Assembly (NCBI GenBank): GCA_965217625.1
Contig: OZ244557.1
Coordinates: 2,294,001-2,358,000 of the forward strand
Reading direction: 5' to 3'
From: TK10-74A sp965217625
Lineage (GTDB): Bacteria; Chloroflexota; Dehalococcoidia; Bin125
DNA: 64,000 nucleotides
Shown here: positions 7,742 through 14,882 of the stretch, in pieces
Layout: each line of letters starts with the position of its first letter
How positions within the stretch are numbered: position 1 is the first letter of the stretch
Translations under genes and position numbers: made by a program
The notes under the pieces: generated by a model
The model's input: only the letters and a program-made list of their open reading frames with translations
What the model was told of the DNA's origin: nothing
Databases searched by the model: none

Positions 7742-10138
7742 CTACACGCCGGGCTTGCCCTCGAACCACGACCGGTACAGCCGATAGGTGGAGGCGGTTT
7801 GCATGTTGGTCGGGCCGTAGCCCTTGAGCCAGGGACGGTGTCCGACGACCGGCCGGCCCCAACACCAGTAGATCTGGGGATTGTGCTCTTCGAGCAGCTT
7901 GGCCTGGATCTCGTCGTAGATCGCCACACGGTTCTCGGTGCCGATGGTCGTGCGTCCCTGCTCCAGCAGCGCGTCGATCTCGGGGTCCGAGAACTTGCCG
8001 TAGTTCCGTCCGCCGTCGGTGTGGTGGGTACCGTGGAGGACGTCGGGGTCGAACGCGCCCCCGAGGCCCTGGACGACGACCGAGAACTGCCCCGACGCCC
8101 GCCTGGAGATCTGCTCGTTGTCGGTAAACTCCTCGAGGTCGACCTCGAAGCCGATTTCGGCGAAGTTCTGCTGGATCACCTCTGCGCGGTCGGTATAGAA
8201 GGCACCGGTGCTCATCGGCGGCACGCTCTCTGGGTCGTAGCCGCTGGCGTCGAGCAGCCGCCGGCCCTCCGCCAGATCCTCCTCGCGCAGCGCGCCGGAG
8301 CGGTAGCCGGGCAGCTGGCGCAACTCGTCGACGCTCCACGCGTATACGCCGGCCGCGTGGCAGATCGGCCCGCCGATCTCCAGGAAGCCCTGGGCCACCG
8401 CGAAGAGTTGTTCCCGGTTGGTGGCGAGATGCAGGGCGCGGCGCACGCGCGGGTCGGTGTAGGGCTCGACCTGGGTGTTGAAGTACGTCGAGTTGTTCCA
8501 GGTCCCATTCATGGGCACTTCGACCATGTTCTCCTCGCCGACTTGGGCCCGCACGGCCTCGTTCTCCGCCGGGTAGCCCAGCCACGGAGTAAAGAGAAAG
8601 TCGGACGCGCCGGCGACGTACTGCGCGGCCCGATACGCCGGGTCCCACGCATTCCAGTCCGCCCGCAACCCATCGAAGTAGGGGAGCGGGTCGCGGAAGT
8701 AGTTGGGGTTGCGTTCGAGCTCGGTTTGGACATCGGCCTCACGGGTGAGATGCTGCATGCCGCCGGTGCCGACGGCGGCCTCGATGTTGCTGGCGATGCC
8801 GTCGTCCCCGAAGGCCTCGACCGCGTCGCGCGAGACCATCACCATCTGGGTCTCGCCGACGGCGGTGAGCAACGGCGCGAACGGCTCCTTGAGCGTGAGG
8901 CGCAGGGTGAGCTCGTCGGCGGCCTCGAACTGGTCGACGCCGGCGAAGCGGTCTCTCCAGATGAACTCGGGGTGGTCCTGGCCGAAGCGCTGGAGTCCGA
9001 AGGCGGCGTCTTCGGCGACGAACTGCCGCCCGTTCAGCGGCGCCTTGTCCTGCCAATACACGTTCGGCTTGATGTTGTAGACGAAGGTGAGGTCATCGAC
9101 GACCTCGGGCAGCTCCGCCATCGCCGAGGTGAGCACACCGCCGTTATCGAGGTAGTTGATGTGGTCGTAGATCGGCAACACGATGCTATCGGTGCCGCCG
9201 TGGTTCGCGATGGCCGGGTCGAGGATGCCTCCATCAGGCGCGAGGAAGGCGATGACGCCTCCATGCTGCGGCCCGGTGGCCGGGGCCTCGTCCTCCGCCG
9301 CCATGGCGGCGCTCTCGGCGGCCTCCTGGGCCGCGTCGGCGGCCTCCTGGGCCGCGGCGACCGCCGCGGCGGCGGTCTCAGCCGCGGCTTCGGCGACGGC
9401 CTCGGCGGTGGCGGCGGTCTCCGCGGCGGTGGCGGCGGTCTCCGCGGCGGTGGCGGCGGCCTGGCCCGCGGCGGCGGACGCCTCCCCGGCGGCGGCCGCG
9501 GCGGCGGCCGCCGCCTCAGCGGCCTCGTCGATGGCGGCCTGGGCGGCCTCCGCGGTGGCCGTGCCGGCCTCGACGGCGGCGGCCGCGTCGCGGGCGGCCT
9601 GGGCGGCGGCCTCGGCGGCCTCGGAGGCGGCAGCGGCGACGGCCGCGGCCGCCTGATCACCGGCCGCGGATGCGGCGGCGGCCGCATCGGCGGCAGCCGC
9701 GGCGGCGGCTTCGGCGGCGGCGGCCGCGTTGGCGGCGTCCTCCGACTCGGCCGCCTCGGCGGCCAGGGCCGCCGCCGCATCGGCGGCGCTGGCCGCCTGC
9801 GCGGCGGCGTCGGAGGCTTCGCCGGCGGCGGCGGAGGCTTCGCCGGCGGCGGCGGCCGCGTCGGCCGCGGCGTCTGCCGCCCCGGCCGCGACCGCGGCTG
9901 CGGCCTCGGATTCGGCGGCGCGCGCATCCCCGGCGGCGACCGCCGCGGCGGCGGCCTCTTCCGCGGCCGCGGCGGCCCGTTCGGCGGCCACGGCCCCGGC
10001 GTCAGGCTCGTCGTCGTCGCCGCAGCCGACCAGCGCGAGGCCGGCTGCTCCAACGCCGGCTTTGGCGCTGGCTCCCAACATGGTGCGGCGCGAGATCTTT
10101 CGCTGTCGCAGGGCGGTCCAATGGTTCCGTGTGCTCAT
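7742..10138 (-). CDS. Second Tat-exported family 5 solute-binding lipoprotein with Ala-rich stalk
   Basis: 798 residues from the ATG at 10138, which follows GGAAAGG. The first ~45 residues are nearly the same as in the protein at 440-2782: SRRTMLG twin-arginine motif, LVGC lipobox, then DDDEPDAGAVAAER. The Ala-rich acidic stalk (about 44-284) is also closely matched in pattern. The binding domain (GGVIAFLAPDGG onward, with RAALHLATNREQL and FEVDLEEF) is a different SBP_bac_5 lineage. No permease or ATPase gene adjoins it, so it may serve the transporter at the window's left edge or a distant one. Confidence 0.9.
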   Translation of the reverse strand: MSTRNHWTALRQRKISRRTMLGASAKAGVGAAGLALVGCGDDDEPDAGAVAAERAAAAAEEAAAAAVAAGDARAAESEAAAAVAAGAADAAADAAAAAGEASAAAGEASDAAAQAASAADAAAALAAEAAESEDAANAAAAAEAAAAAAADAAAAASAAGDQAAAAVAAAASEAAEAAAQAARDAAAAVEAGTATAEAAQAAIDEAAEAAAAAAAAAGEASAAAGQAAATAAETAATAAETAATAEAVAEAAAETAAAAVAAAQEAADAAQEAAESAAMAAEDEAPATGPQHGGVIAFLAPDGGILDPAIANHGGTDSIVLPIYDHINYLDNGGVLTSAMAELPEVVDDLTFVYNIKPNVYWQDKAPLNGRQFVAEDAAFGLQRFGQDHPEFIWRDRFAGVDQFEAADELTLRLTLKEPFAPLLTAVGETQMVMVSRDAVEAFGDDGIASNIEAAVGTGGMQHLTREADVQTELERNPNYFRDPLPYFDGLRADWNAWDPAYRAAQYVAGASDFLFTPWLGYPAENEAVRAQVGEENMVEVPMNGTWNNSTYFNTQVEPYTDPRVRRALHLATNREQLFAVAQGFLEIGGPICHAAGVYAWSVDELRQLPGYRSGALREEDLAEGRRLLDASGYDPESVPPMSTGAFYTDRAEVIQQNFAEIGFEVDLEEFTDNEQISRRASGQFSVVVQGLGGAFDPDVLHGTHHTDGGRNYGKFSDPEIDALLEQGRTTIGTENRVAIYDEIQAKLLEEHNPQIYWCWGRPVVGHRPWLKGYGPTNMQTASTYRLYRSWFEGKPGV

Positions 10139-10561
10139 GACTGGTGCCTTTCCGGAACACCGATGGTCCCCCCGGGAGACCGTCGGGCTGGCGAGCACGC
10201 GCAGTATGCCACATCTATAGGAGACCCCCCCTCCCACACACACGTTATGTCCCATAAAAAGAGTTGCTGGATACCTCTGGAATGTATAGGCGTTGGGCGG
10301 AGGAACCGCGCCCCGCCCCCCCGCCCCCTCGCCGCATATCCGCTAAACTGAGATGGAGGCACGTGGATCGCGGTCGCTCCGGGCAGGCGCGCCGGTGCGT
10401 CGCATGTGCCCACTGCGGCCGCGACGCCCGCGCAGCCCCAGCCCAACCCCTGAAGTCGTGCATATGCGTGCAAGATCGTGCATGCGCCGCGCGCGCCGGC
10501 GGTGATCGGCGTCGTCGCGGCACGCCCCCTCCTGCGGGGCGGCCGGAACCTCACCCCGTAA

Positions 10562-10594
10562 CCCCCTCTCCATTGCTCCGCAATGGAGAGGGGG
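10562..10594. repeat. Perfect 15-bp hairpin repeat
   Basis: CCCCCTCTCCATTGC, loop TCC, then its exact complement. It is the same element as 385-417 in the opposite orientation, showing that this hairpin is a dispersed family. Confidence 0.85.
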
Positions 10595-10640
10595 GACCGG
10601 AAGGGAGCGGGCGGAGGGCCAAGAGTGCGGTCGGCCGCCG

Positions 10641-10690
10641 GCAGCGCCGCGTCGTCGATGGGCCGCGCCTCCGCGGCGCCCGCCGCGTTC
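10641..10690 (-). pseudogene. Degenerate second relic of the redoxin 3' end
   Basis: Resembles 5190-5240 and 3001-3050. On the minus strand it reads AAGAAEARPIDDAALPAA, against AAGVVEALPLDDAALSAA in the relic at 2994-3100. It lies between two copies of the palindromic repeat, as if carried along with the repeat family. Too short and decayed to be functional. Confidence 0.5.
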
Positions 10691-10769
10691 CTGACCCAAC
10701 CCAGTCCGTTCCTGACCCATCTCGGTGCGTTCCTGACCCAGCTCCGTCCGCTCCTGACCTGGCTCGGCC
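10686..10769. repeat. Four tandem 21-bp repeats
   Basis: Units begin CGTTCCTGACCCA (10686, 10707, 10728) and CGCTCCTGACCTG (10749), each 21 bp with variable ends. No spacers of CRISPR type. Non-coding as far as can be seen. Confidence 0.8.
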
Positions 10770-10810
10770 CTGCCGGGCCCCACTCTCTCGCCCCATTCCG
10801 TCCTCCGGTC

Positions 10811-10842
10811 CCCCCTCTCCAGCGCTTCAGCTGGAGAGGGGG
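10811..10842. repeat. Hairpin repeat at the end of the transferase gene
   Basis: CCCCCTCTCCAGC, loop GCTTCA, then its complement. The following TCAGGGGGTGAGG supplies the last residues (LTP) and stop codon of the gene at 10843, so the repeat has fused to the coding end. Confidence 0.8.
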
Positions 10843-11547
10843 TCAGGGGGTGAGGTTCCCCCGCGCCAGCGACCGCACGACCGACGTCGCCCGCGGCCCG
10901 GCGACCCGGGAGTCGCCCGCTTCGCCGATTCGCAGCCGCAGGTCCTCCAAGTCGGCCGCCGTATCGATGTCGCGCAGCGTCTCGACGCGGGCGCTGCGCA
11001 GGCCCGCCGCGGCGGCCGCCGCCTCGGACCGCGCCAGCACGTCGGGCCCGCCCCACGGGATCGACGGATCGAACAGCGTCGCTTCGCGGTCGTCGCGCAG
11101 GCGGCGTAGCCCGACCAGGTAGTAGCCCCCGTCGGCGGCCGGCCCGAAGACGACGTCGGCCGCCGGCCGGGCCCCCAGCGCCCCCAGCGCCCGCTCGACC
11201 TGCGACGCGCCCAGCGCGGGGATGTCGCTCCCGACCAGCGTCACCGGCCCCGCCCCGGCCGCGAGCAGCGCCGCCGCCGCGGCCCGCATGCGCGCGCCGA
11301 TGTCGCCCGGCGCCTGCGGCAGGACGTCGGCGTGGCCGGTGAGCGCGCGGACGGCGTCGACCGCCCCGGCCGGCTCGACGAACACGACCGTGCGCCAGGG
11401 GCCCGCCGCGATCGCCTCCACCGTGTCGCGCAGCATCGCCGTCGCCAGCGCCACGGTGGCGGCGTCGCCGATCGTGCGGGCGAGCCGGGTCTTGGTCCGG
11501 CCGGGCGCCGGGGCGCGCGTCAGGATGCCGACGGCGGGGCCCGGCAT
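10843..11547 (-). CDS. TIGR04282-type glycosyltransferase-like protein (DUF2064)
   Basis: 234 residues from the ATG at 11547. It matches the rSAM/selenodomain-associated transferase 1 family: AVGILTRAPAPGRTKTRLA at the N-terminus, ATAMLRDTVE, VTLVGSDIPAL, and GPAADGGYYLVGL with FDPSIPWG, all part of a nucleotide-sugar-transferase-like GT-A fold. Its start overlaps the stop of the upstream gene (TGATG), implying coupled translation. The two families often occur side by side; their shared substrate is not established. The C-terminal residues GNLTP come from an inserted palindromic repeat. Confidence 0.85.
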   Translation of the reverse strand: MPGPAVGILTRAPAPGRTKTRLARTIGDAATVALATAMLRDTVEAIAAGPWRTVVFVEPAGAVDAVRALTGHADVLPQAPGDIGARMRAAAAALLAAGAGPVTLVGSDIPALGASQVERALGALGARPAADVVFGPAADGGYYLVGLRRLRDDREATLFDPSIPWGGPDVLARSEAAAAAAGLRSARVETLRDIDTAADLEDLRLRIGEAGDSRVAGPRATSVVRSLARGNLTP

Positions 11548-12227
11548 CAGCGGATGTGCCGGTACAGCCGCGCCAGCCGCCAGGGCGAGACGCCGGCGCA
11601 GTAGCCGAGCTGAATCACGACCCACGACGCCCAGGTCCGCGCGAGGCCGCCCCGCTCCCAGCGCCGCGGCGAGGCGCGGACGGCGGGTCGCAGGTACGCC
11701 ATCCGCCCCAGGCGGTGCAGCCGCCGCACGAACGCCAGGTCCTCCATCAGCGGGAACGGCGGGAAGCCCCCGCTCGCCGCGAAGGCGTCGGCCCGGCAGA
11801 AGAGCGCCGAGTCGCCGTAGTACACCCGGAAGCGCCGCATCACGTGGTAGAGCGCGGCCAGGAAGCGGCCGTGCGCGCCGGGCCCGAAGTCGACGCGGTG
11901 GTTGCCCCCCACGACGTCGGGGTCGCGCAGCGCGGCCCGCATCGCGCGGCCCGCGGCCGGATGCAGGCGCGCGTCGGCGTGCAGGAAGCAGTAGATCTGG
12001 CCGCGCGCCGCCTCGGCCCCCCGATTGAGTTGCGGCCCCCGACCGCGTGCGCCCGTGACCACCCGCGCGCCCAGCGATTCCGCGATCGGCGCCGTCGCGT
12101 CGTGGGATCCCGCGTCGCTGACGATCACCTCGCCGGCGCCGGCCGCCAGGGCGCTCGCCACGGCGCCGGCGATCGCCTCCGCCTCGTTGAGAGTGGGAAT
12201 GATCACGCTCAGCATCGGCTGCGACAC
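11547..12227 (-). CDS. TIGR04283-type family 2 glycosyltransferase
   Basis: 226 residues with a good GGGAGGAC ribosome site. GT2 features are clear: SVIIPTLNEAEAI, EVIVSDAGSHDAT, GRGPQLNRGAEAA, FLHADARLHP (the DxD-like donor-binding segment) and GGFPPFPLMEDLAF near the acceptor-site loop. Length fits the short rSAM/selenodomain-associated transferase 2 family. It is the first gene of a two-gene unit with the TIGR04282 protein. A cytoplasmic or membrane-peripheral transferase for an unknown glycolipid or peptide is the best guess. Confidence 0.85.
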   Translation of the reverse strand: MSQPMLSVIIPTLNEAEAIAGAVASALAAGAGEVIVSDAGSHDATAPIAESLGARVVTGARGRGPQLNRGAEAARGQIYCFLHADARLHPAAGRAMRAALRDPDVVGGNHRVDFGPGAHGRFLAALYHVMRRFRVYYGDSALFCRADAFAASGGFPPFPLMEDLAFVRRLHRLGRMAYLRPAVRASPRRWERGGLARTWASWVVIQLGYCAGVSPWRLARLYRHIR

Positions 12228-12277
12228 GATGTCCTCCCGCGCGACGGGTCGACCCGCGGAGGGCCGCCCGGCTCGGC

Positions 12278-12283
12278 TACGAT
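12278..12283 (+). promoter_or_regulatory. -10-like hexamer six bases before the ccdA-like start
   Basis: TACGAT ends six bases before the ATG at 12290. There is no ribosome-binding site, so the mRNA may be leaderless. No clear -35 is seen. Confidence 0.35.
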
Positions 12284-12289
12284 AGAGGC

Positions 12290-13147
12290 ATGGCTACCGC
12301 GCCAGCTGCCGCGCCCCTGCTTCCCGTCGATCCGCCCCGCCGCGCGACCTTCGCCCACGCGGCCGCCTTCGTCGCCGGCTTCTCGGTGGTCTTCGTGGTG
12401 CTGGGCGCGTCGCTGGGGGTCGTGGGCTTCGCGCTGCAGGAGCAGATGATCTGGTTCCAGCGCGTGGCCGGGGTGGCGCTGATCATCCTCGGTCTGCACC
12501 TGGCCGAGCTGATCACCATCCCCTTCCTCTGGCGCACCTATCAGTTCGGCGCCCGGTCAGGCGCTGACGCCCCCCCGCCGGCGACGACGGCCGCCCCCCG
12601 CGGCCGCCTGCGCAAGTACGGCCACTCGCTGTTCGTCGGCTCCGCCTTCTCGCTCGGCTGGACGCCCTGCGTGGGGCCGATTCTGGCCGGCATCCTGACG
12701 CTCGCCGCCGACGGCGCGTCCGTCGCGCAGGGCACGCTGCTGCTGCTCTTCTACGCCGCCGGCCTGGGCATCCCCTTCCTCATCGTCGGGGCCGCCCTGG
12801 GGTCGGCGACGGCCCTGCTGCGCCGGCTGGGCCCGTACATGTCGCTCATCTCCATCGCCAGCGGCGTGCTGCTGGTCTTCATGGGCATGCTGATCGTCCT
12901 CGACAACGTCCGCGTCCTCAACGACAGCTTCACCTTCATCCCCAGCACCGAGGACACGGGCGACGCGACCGTGACGGGCGCGTTCGGCTTCGGCATCGCC
13001 TTCCTGGGCGGCCTGCTGTCGTTCCTGTCGCCCTGCGTGCTGCCGCTGGTGCCCGTCTACCTGGGCCACCTGGCGGGCGTCGGCGCGCAGGAGGCGTCGC
13101 GGCAGGCGCAGCGCGACGCCGCCGCGCCGCCCCTCGGCGCCGGCTGA
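12290..13147 (+). CDS. ccdA: CcdA/DsbD-type thiol-electron transporter with permuted helix order
   Basis: 285 residues, about six membrane helices. CcdA passes electrons from cytoplasmic thioredoxin to outward-facing redoxins through two cysteines. Normally the first helix carries the SPC motif (LLSFLSPCVLPLVPVYLG) and the fourth carries GWTPC. Here the protein opens with what is usually helix 2 (HAAAFVAGFSVVFVVLGAS), has SLGWTPCVGPILAG in the middle, and the SPC helix comes last, at about residues 240-262. The start at 12290 cannot move far upstream because a divergent gene begins at 12227. The cut would fall in the cytoplasmic loop between helices 1 and 2, so helix orientation is kept. The tandem redoxin at 5159 is a possible partner. 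Confidence 0.85.
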   Translation: MATAPAAAPLLPVDPPRRATFAHAAAFVAGFSVVFVVLGASLGVVGFALQEQMIWFQRVAGVALIILGLHLAELITIPFLWRTYQFGARSGADAPPPATTAAPRGRLRKYGHSLFVGSAFSLGWTPCVGPILAGILTLAADGASVAQGTLLLLFYAAGLGIPFLIVGAALGSATALLRRLGPYMSLISIASGVLLVFMGMLIVLDNVRVLNDSFTFIPSTEDTGDATVTGAFGFGIAFLGGLLSFLSPCVLPLVPVYLGHLAGVGAQEASRQAQRDAAAPPLGAG

Positions 13148-13172
13148 GTCGGCCGCTGGCGCCGCCTGCGCC

Positions 13173-13201
13173 TCGACAACATTTGCCAAGCCGCCTAGCA
13201 T
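13173..13201 (+). promoter_or_regulatory. Promoter of the parDE operon, likely leaderless
   Basis: TCGACA (13173-13178), a 17-base spacer and TAGCAT (13196-13201). The expected start of transcription falls on the A of the ATG at 13208, and no ribosome site precedes it. Confidence 0.5.
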
Positions 13202-13207
13202 TGCCGT

Positions 13208-13447
13208 ATGAGCACGATGAACATCTCGCTCCCCGAGGCCCTCAGGTCCTTCGTGGAGCGGCAGGTCAACGCCCGCGGCTACGGCTCGTTAAGCGAGTAC
13301 GTCCGCGAGTTGATCCGCAAGGACCAGGATCGCCAGCGCCTGCGCGATCTGCTCCTTGAAGGCGCGGCGTCGCCGCCGGCGGTCACCGCCGACGCCGACT
13401 ACATCGGCCGGCTGCGCGATCGGGTCCGCGACGGCACCCCGCGGTGA
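13208..13447 (+). CDS. parD: ParD-family antitoxin
   Basis: 79 residues. The N-terminal half (MNISLPEALRSFVERQVN, then YGSLSEYVRELIRKDQ) is the ribbon-helix-helix DNA-binding fold of ParD/CC2985 antitoxins. The C-terminal half, with DADYIGRLRDRVRDG, is the toxin-binding tail. It should bind its own promoter as a dimer and neutralise the toxin encoded next. The stop codon overlaps the GTG start of the toxin gene (GTGA), so the two are translationally coupled. Confidence 0.9.
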   Translation: MSTMNISLPEALRSFVERQVNARGYGSLSEYVRELIRKDQDRQRLRDLLLEGAASPPAVTADADYIGRLRDRVRDGTPR

Positions 13448-13773
13448 CCGGAAAACCGGTCGTCCTTCGCGAGCGGGCCCGGCGGGACGTCGAGGCGGCC
13501 GTCGAGCACTATCTGGCTGAGGCGTCGGCGGACGTCGCGCTCACCTTCATCGACGCGCTGGAAGCCGCCTTCCTGCGGATGGGCGCGCACCCGGCGAGCG
13601 GCTCGCCCCGTTATGCGCGGGAGCTGGATCTGCCCGGCCTGCGCGCGTCGCTCGTGACGGGGTTCCCGTACCTCGTCTTCTACGTTGCGGGGGAGGCGGG
13701 CATCGACGTCTGGAGGGTCCTGCATGCGCCGCGGGACGCCCCGGCGTGGCTGCAGGAACCGCTCGACGACTGA
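13444..13773 (+). CDS. parE: ParE/RelE-family toxin
   Basis: 109 residues starting with GTG inside the end of parD. Typical RelE/ParE features: VVLRERARRDVEAAVEHYL, FIDALEAAFLRMGAHPASGSPR, LPGLRASLVTGFPYLVFY and IDVWRVLHAPRD. ParE toxins poison DNA gyrase; RelE relatives cleave mRNA. The ParD partner and the PASGSPR segment favour ParE. The function in this genome could be plasmid-like stabilisation of the locus or a stress response; no plasmid genes are seen nearby. Confidence 0.9.
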   Translation: MTGKPVVLRERARRDVEAAVEHYLAEASADVALTFIDALEAAFLRMGAHPASGSPRYARELDLPGLRASLVTGFPYLVFYVAGEAGIDVWRVLHAPRDAPAWLQEPLDD

Positions 13774-13859
13774 TCCTGGGCGCCGGCCGGTACGCTGCGG
13801 CCATCGGACCCACCCCATCGGACGCACCCCATCCGACCCACCAAGGAAAGGACCGTGCG

Positions 13860-14222
13860 ATGTTCGTCGCCATGAACCGATTCCGCGTCGTGCCCGCGCG
13901 CGAGCGCGATTGGGAGCGCATCTGGAAGGAGCGCGAGACCTACCTCCAGGACGTGCCCGGCTTCGTGCAGTTCGCGCTGCTGCGCGGCGACGAGGAGGGC
14001 GACTACGTGAGCCACACGATCTGGCGCGACCGGGCCGCCTTCGAGGCCTGGACCCGCTCCGACGCCTTCCGCAAGGGTCACGCCCAGGGCTCGCTGGAGG
14101 GCGTCCTGGCCGGGCCGCCGCAACTCGGCCTCTTCCAGGCCGTCATCCATGAGGCGCCCGGCGGCCTGCGCGAGGTCGACGAGAGCGACCCCGTCCCCGG
14201 CCGACGCGGCCCGCGGCACTGA
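13860..14222 (+). CDS. Antibiotic biosynthesis monooxygenase (ABM/HmoA-like) domain protein
   Basis: 120 residues following an AAGGAAAGGA ribosome site. One ABM-type ferredoxin-like domain: MFVAMNRFRVVPARERDWERIW, DVPGFVQFALLRGDEEGDYVSHTIWRD and a conserved FEAWTRSDAFRKGHAQG segment. These closely resemble HmoA/HmoB-type heme-degrading or quinone-handling monooxygenases, which work as dimers without metal or flavin. No heme-uptake gene adjoins it, so the substrate is open. Confidence 0.8.
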   Translation: MFVAMNRFRVVPARERDWERIWKERETYLQDVPGFVQFALLRGDEEGDYVSHTIWRDRAAFEAWTRSDAFRKGHAQGSLEGVLAGPPQLGLFQAVIHEAPGGLREVDESDPVPGRRGPRH

Positions 14223-14232
14223 CGCGCGGTCG

Positions 14233-14802
14233 CTAGCCGAAGCGCGGCGTCTCGGGGTCGGCGAGCGCCGCCTCGCCGTCGCGCGGCAGGACGTCGAGGT
14301 GGTTCAGCGCCGCGTCGACGTCGCCCTGCCACTGCTCGGCCGGGAGCGAGTACAGCAACTCGACGCCGTGCCCGTCGGGGTCCTCGATGTAGACGCTGTG
14401 GCTGGTGCCGTGGTTGACCCGGCTGCCGAACTCGACCCCGGCCGCCTGCAGGCGTCGCAGCTGCGCCAGCCAGGACGCCTGATCGCCGTACTCCACCGCC
14501 AGGTGGTTCAGCCCCGGCCCCCGCGACGCCGCCTCCGCCTCCGCCTCGGCGGCGCCGTCGGGCAGCTGCATCAGCGCCACGTCGTGATGGTTGCCGCCGC
14601 GGCCGGCGTAGAAGCGCATCCGCCGCGCCCGCGACGGATCCGACTCCGCCACCTGACGGAAGCCCAGCACGTCGGTCCAGAACGCATGCGCGCGATCGAG
14701 ATCGCGCACGTTGAGCACGATGTGGTTGAGACCGACCGGCCCGGGCGGGGCCGATCCTGCGCCGACCTCCGGGCCGGCGTCCAGCGTTTGCTCTCGTGGC
14801 AT
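14233..14802 (-). CDS. VOC-family metalloprotein (glyoxalase/extradiol dioxygenase fold)
   Basis: 189 residues with GAGGAG before the start. Two beta-alpha-beta-beta-beta modules are visible: GLNHIVLNVRDLDRAHAFWTD and GLNHLAVEYGDQASW. Likely metal ligands are H27, H100 and E148 (the last in DPDGHGVELLY), the 2-His-1-Glu pattern of catechol 2,3-dioxygenase-like VOC proteins. A long proline/glycine-poor extra tail from about residue 151 is not part of the fold. The substrate cannot be inferred from neighbours. Confidence 0.8.
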   Translation of the reverse strand: MPREQTLDAGPEVGAGSAPPGPVGLNHIVLNVRDLDRAHAFWTDVLGFRQVAESDPSRARRMRFYAGRGGNHHDVALMQLPDGAAEAEAEAASRGPGLNHLAVEYGDQASWLAQLRRLQAAGVEFGSRVNHGTSHSVYIEDPDGHGVELLYSLPAEQWQGDVDAALNHLDVLPRDGEAALADPETPRFG

Positions 14803-14882
14803 GACGACTCCTCGCGGGCATCCGGTCGGCGCCTCGGGGCGCGACCGTTCCCGGGCAGTCTAGCCAAGCGCCCGCACGCCGG

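Larger units (their letters stand above)
10139..10842. other. 704-bp intergenic region: A/T-rich leader zone plus repeats
   Basis: The part next to the binding-protein gene (about 10205-10290) is rich in A/T (TATAGG, TTATGT, ATAAAAA, TGTATAGG) and probably holds its promoter, but no convincing -35/-10 pair could be fixed. From 10550 on it consists of palindromic repeats, a redoxin-tail relic and a 21-bp tandem repeat, listed separately. No gene is supported. Confidence 0.6.

Noticed and set aside
10686..10769. CRISPR array
   Set aside because: Units of 21 bp are directly adjacent, with no unique spacers, and no cas genes are present.
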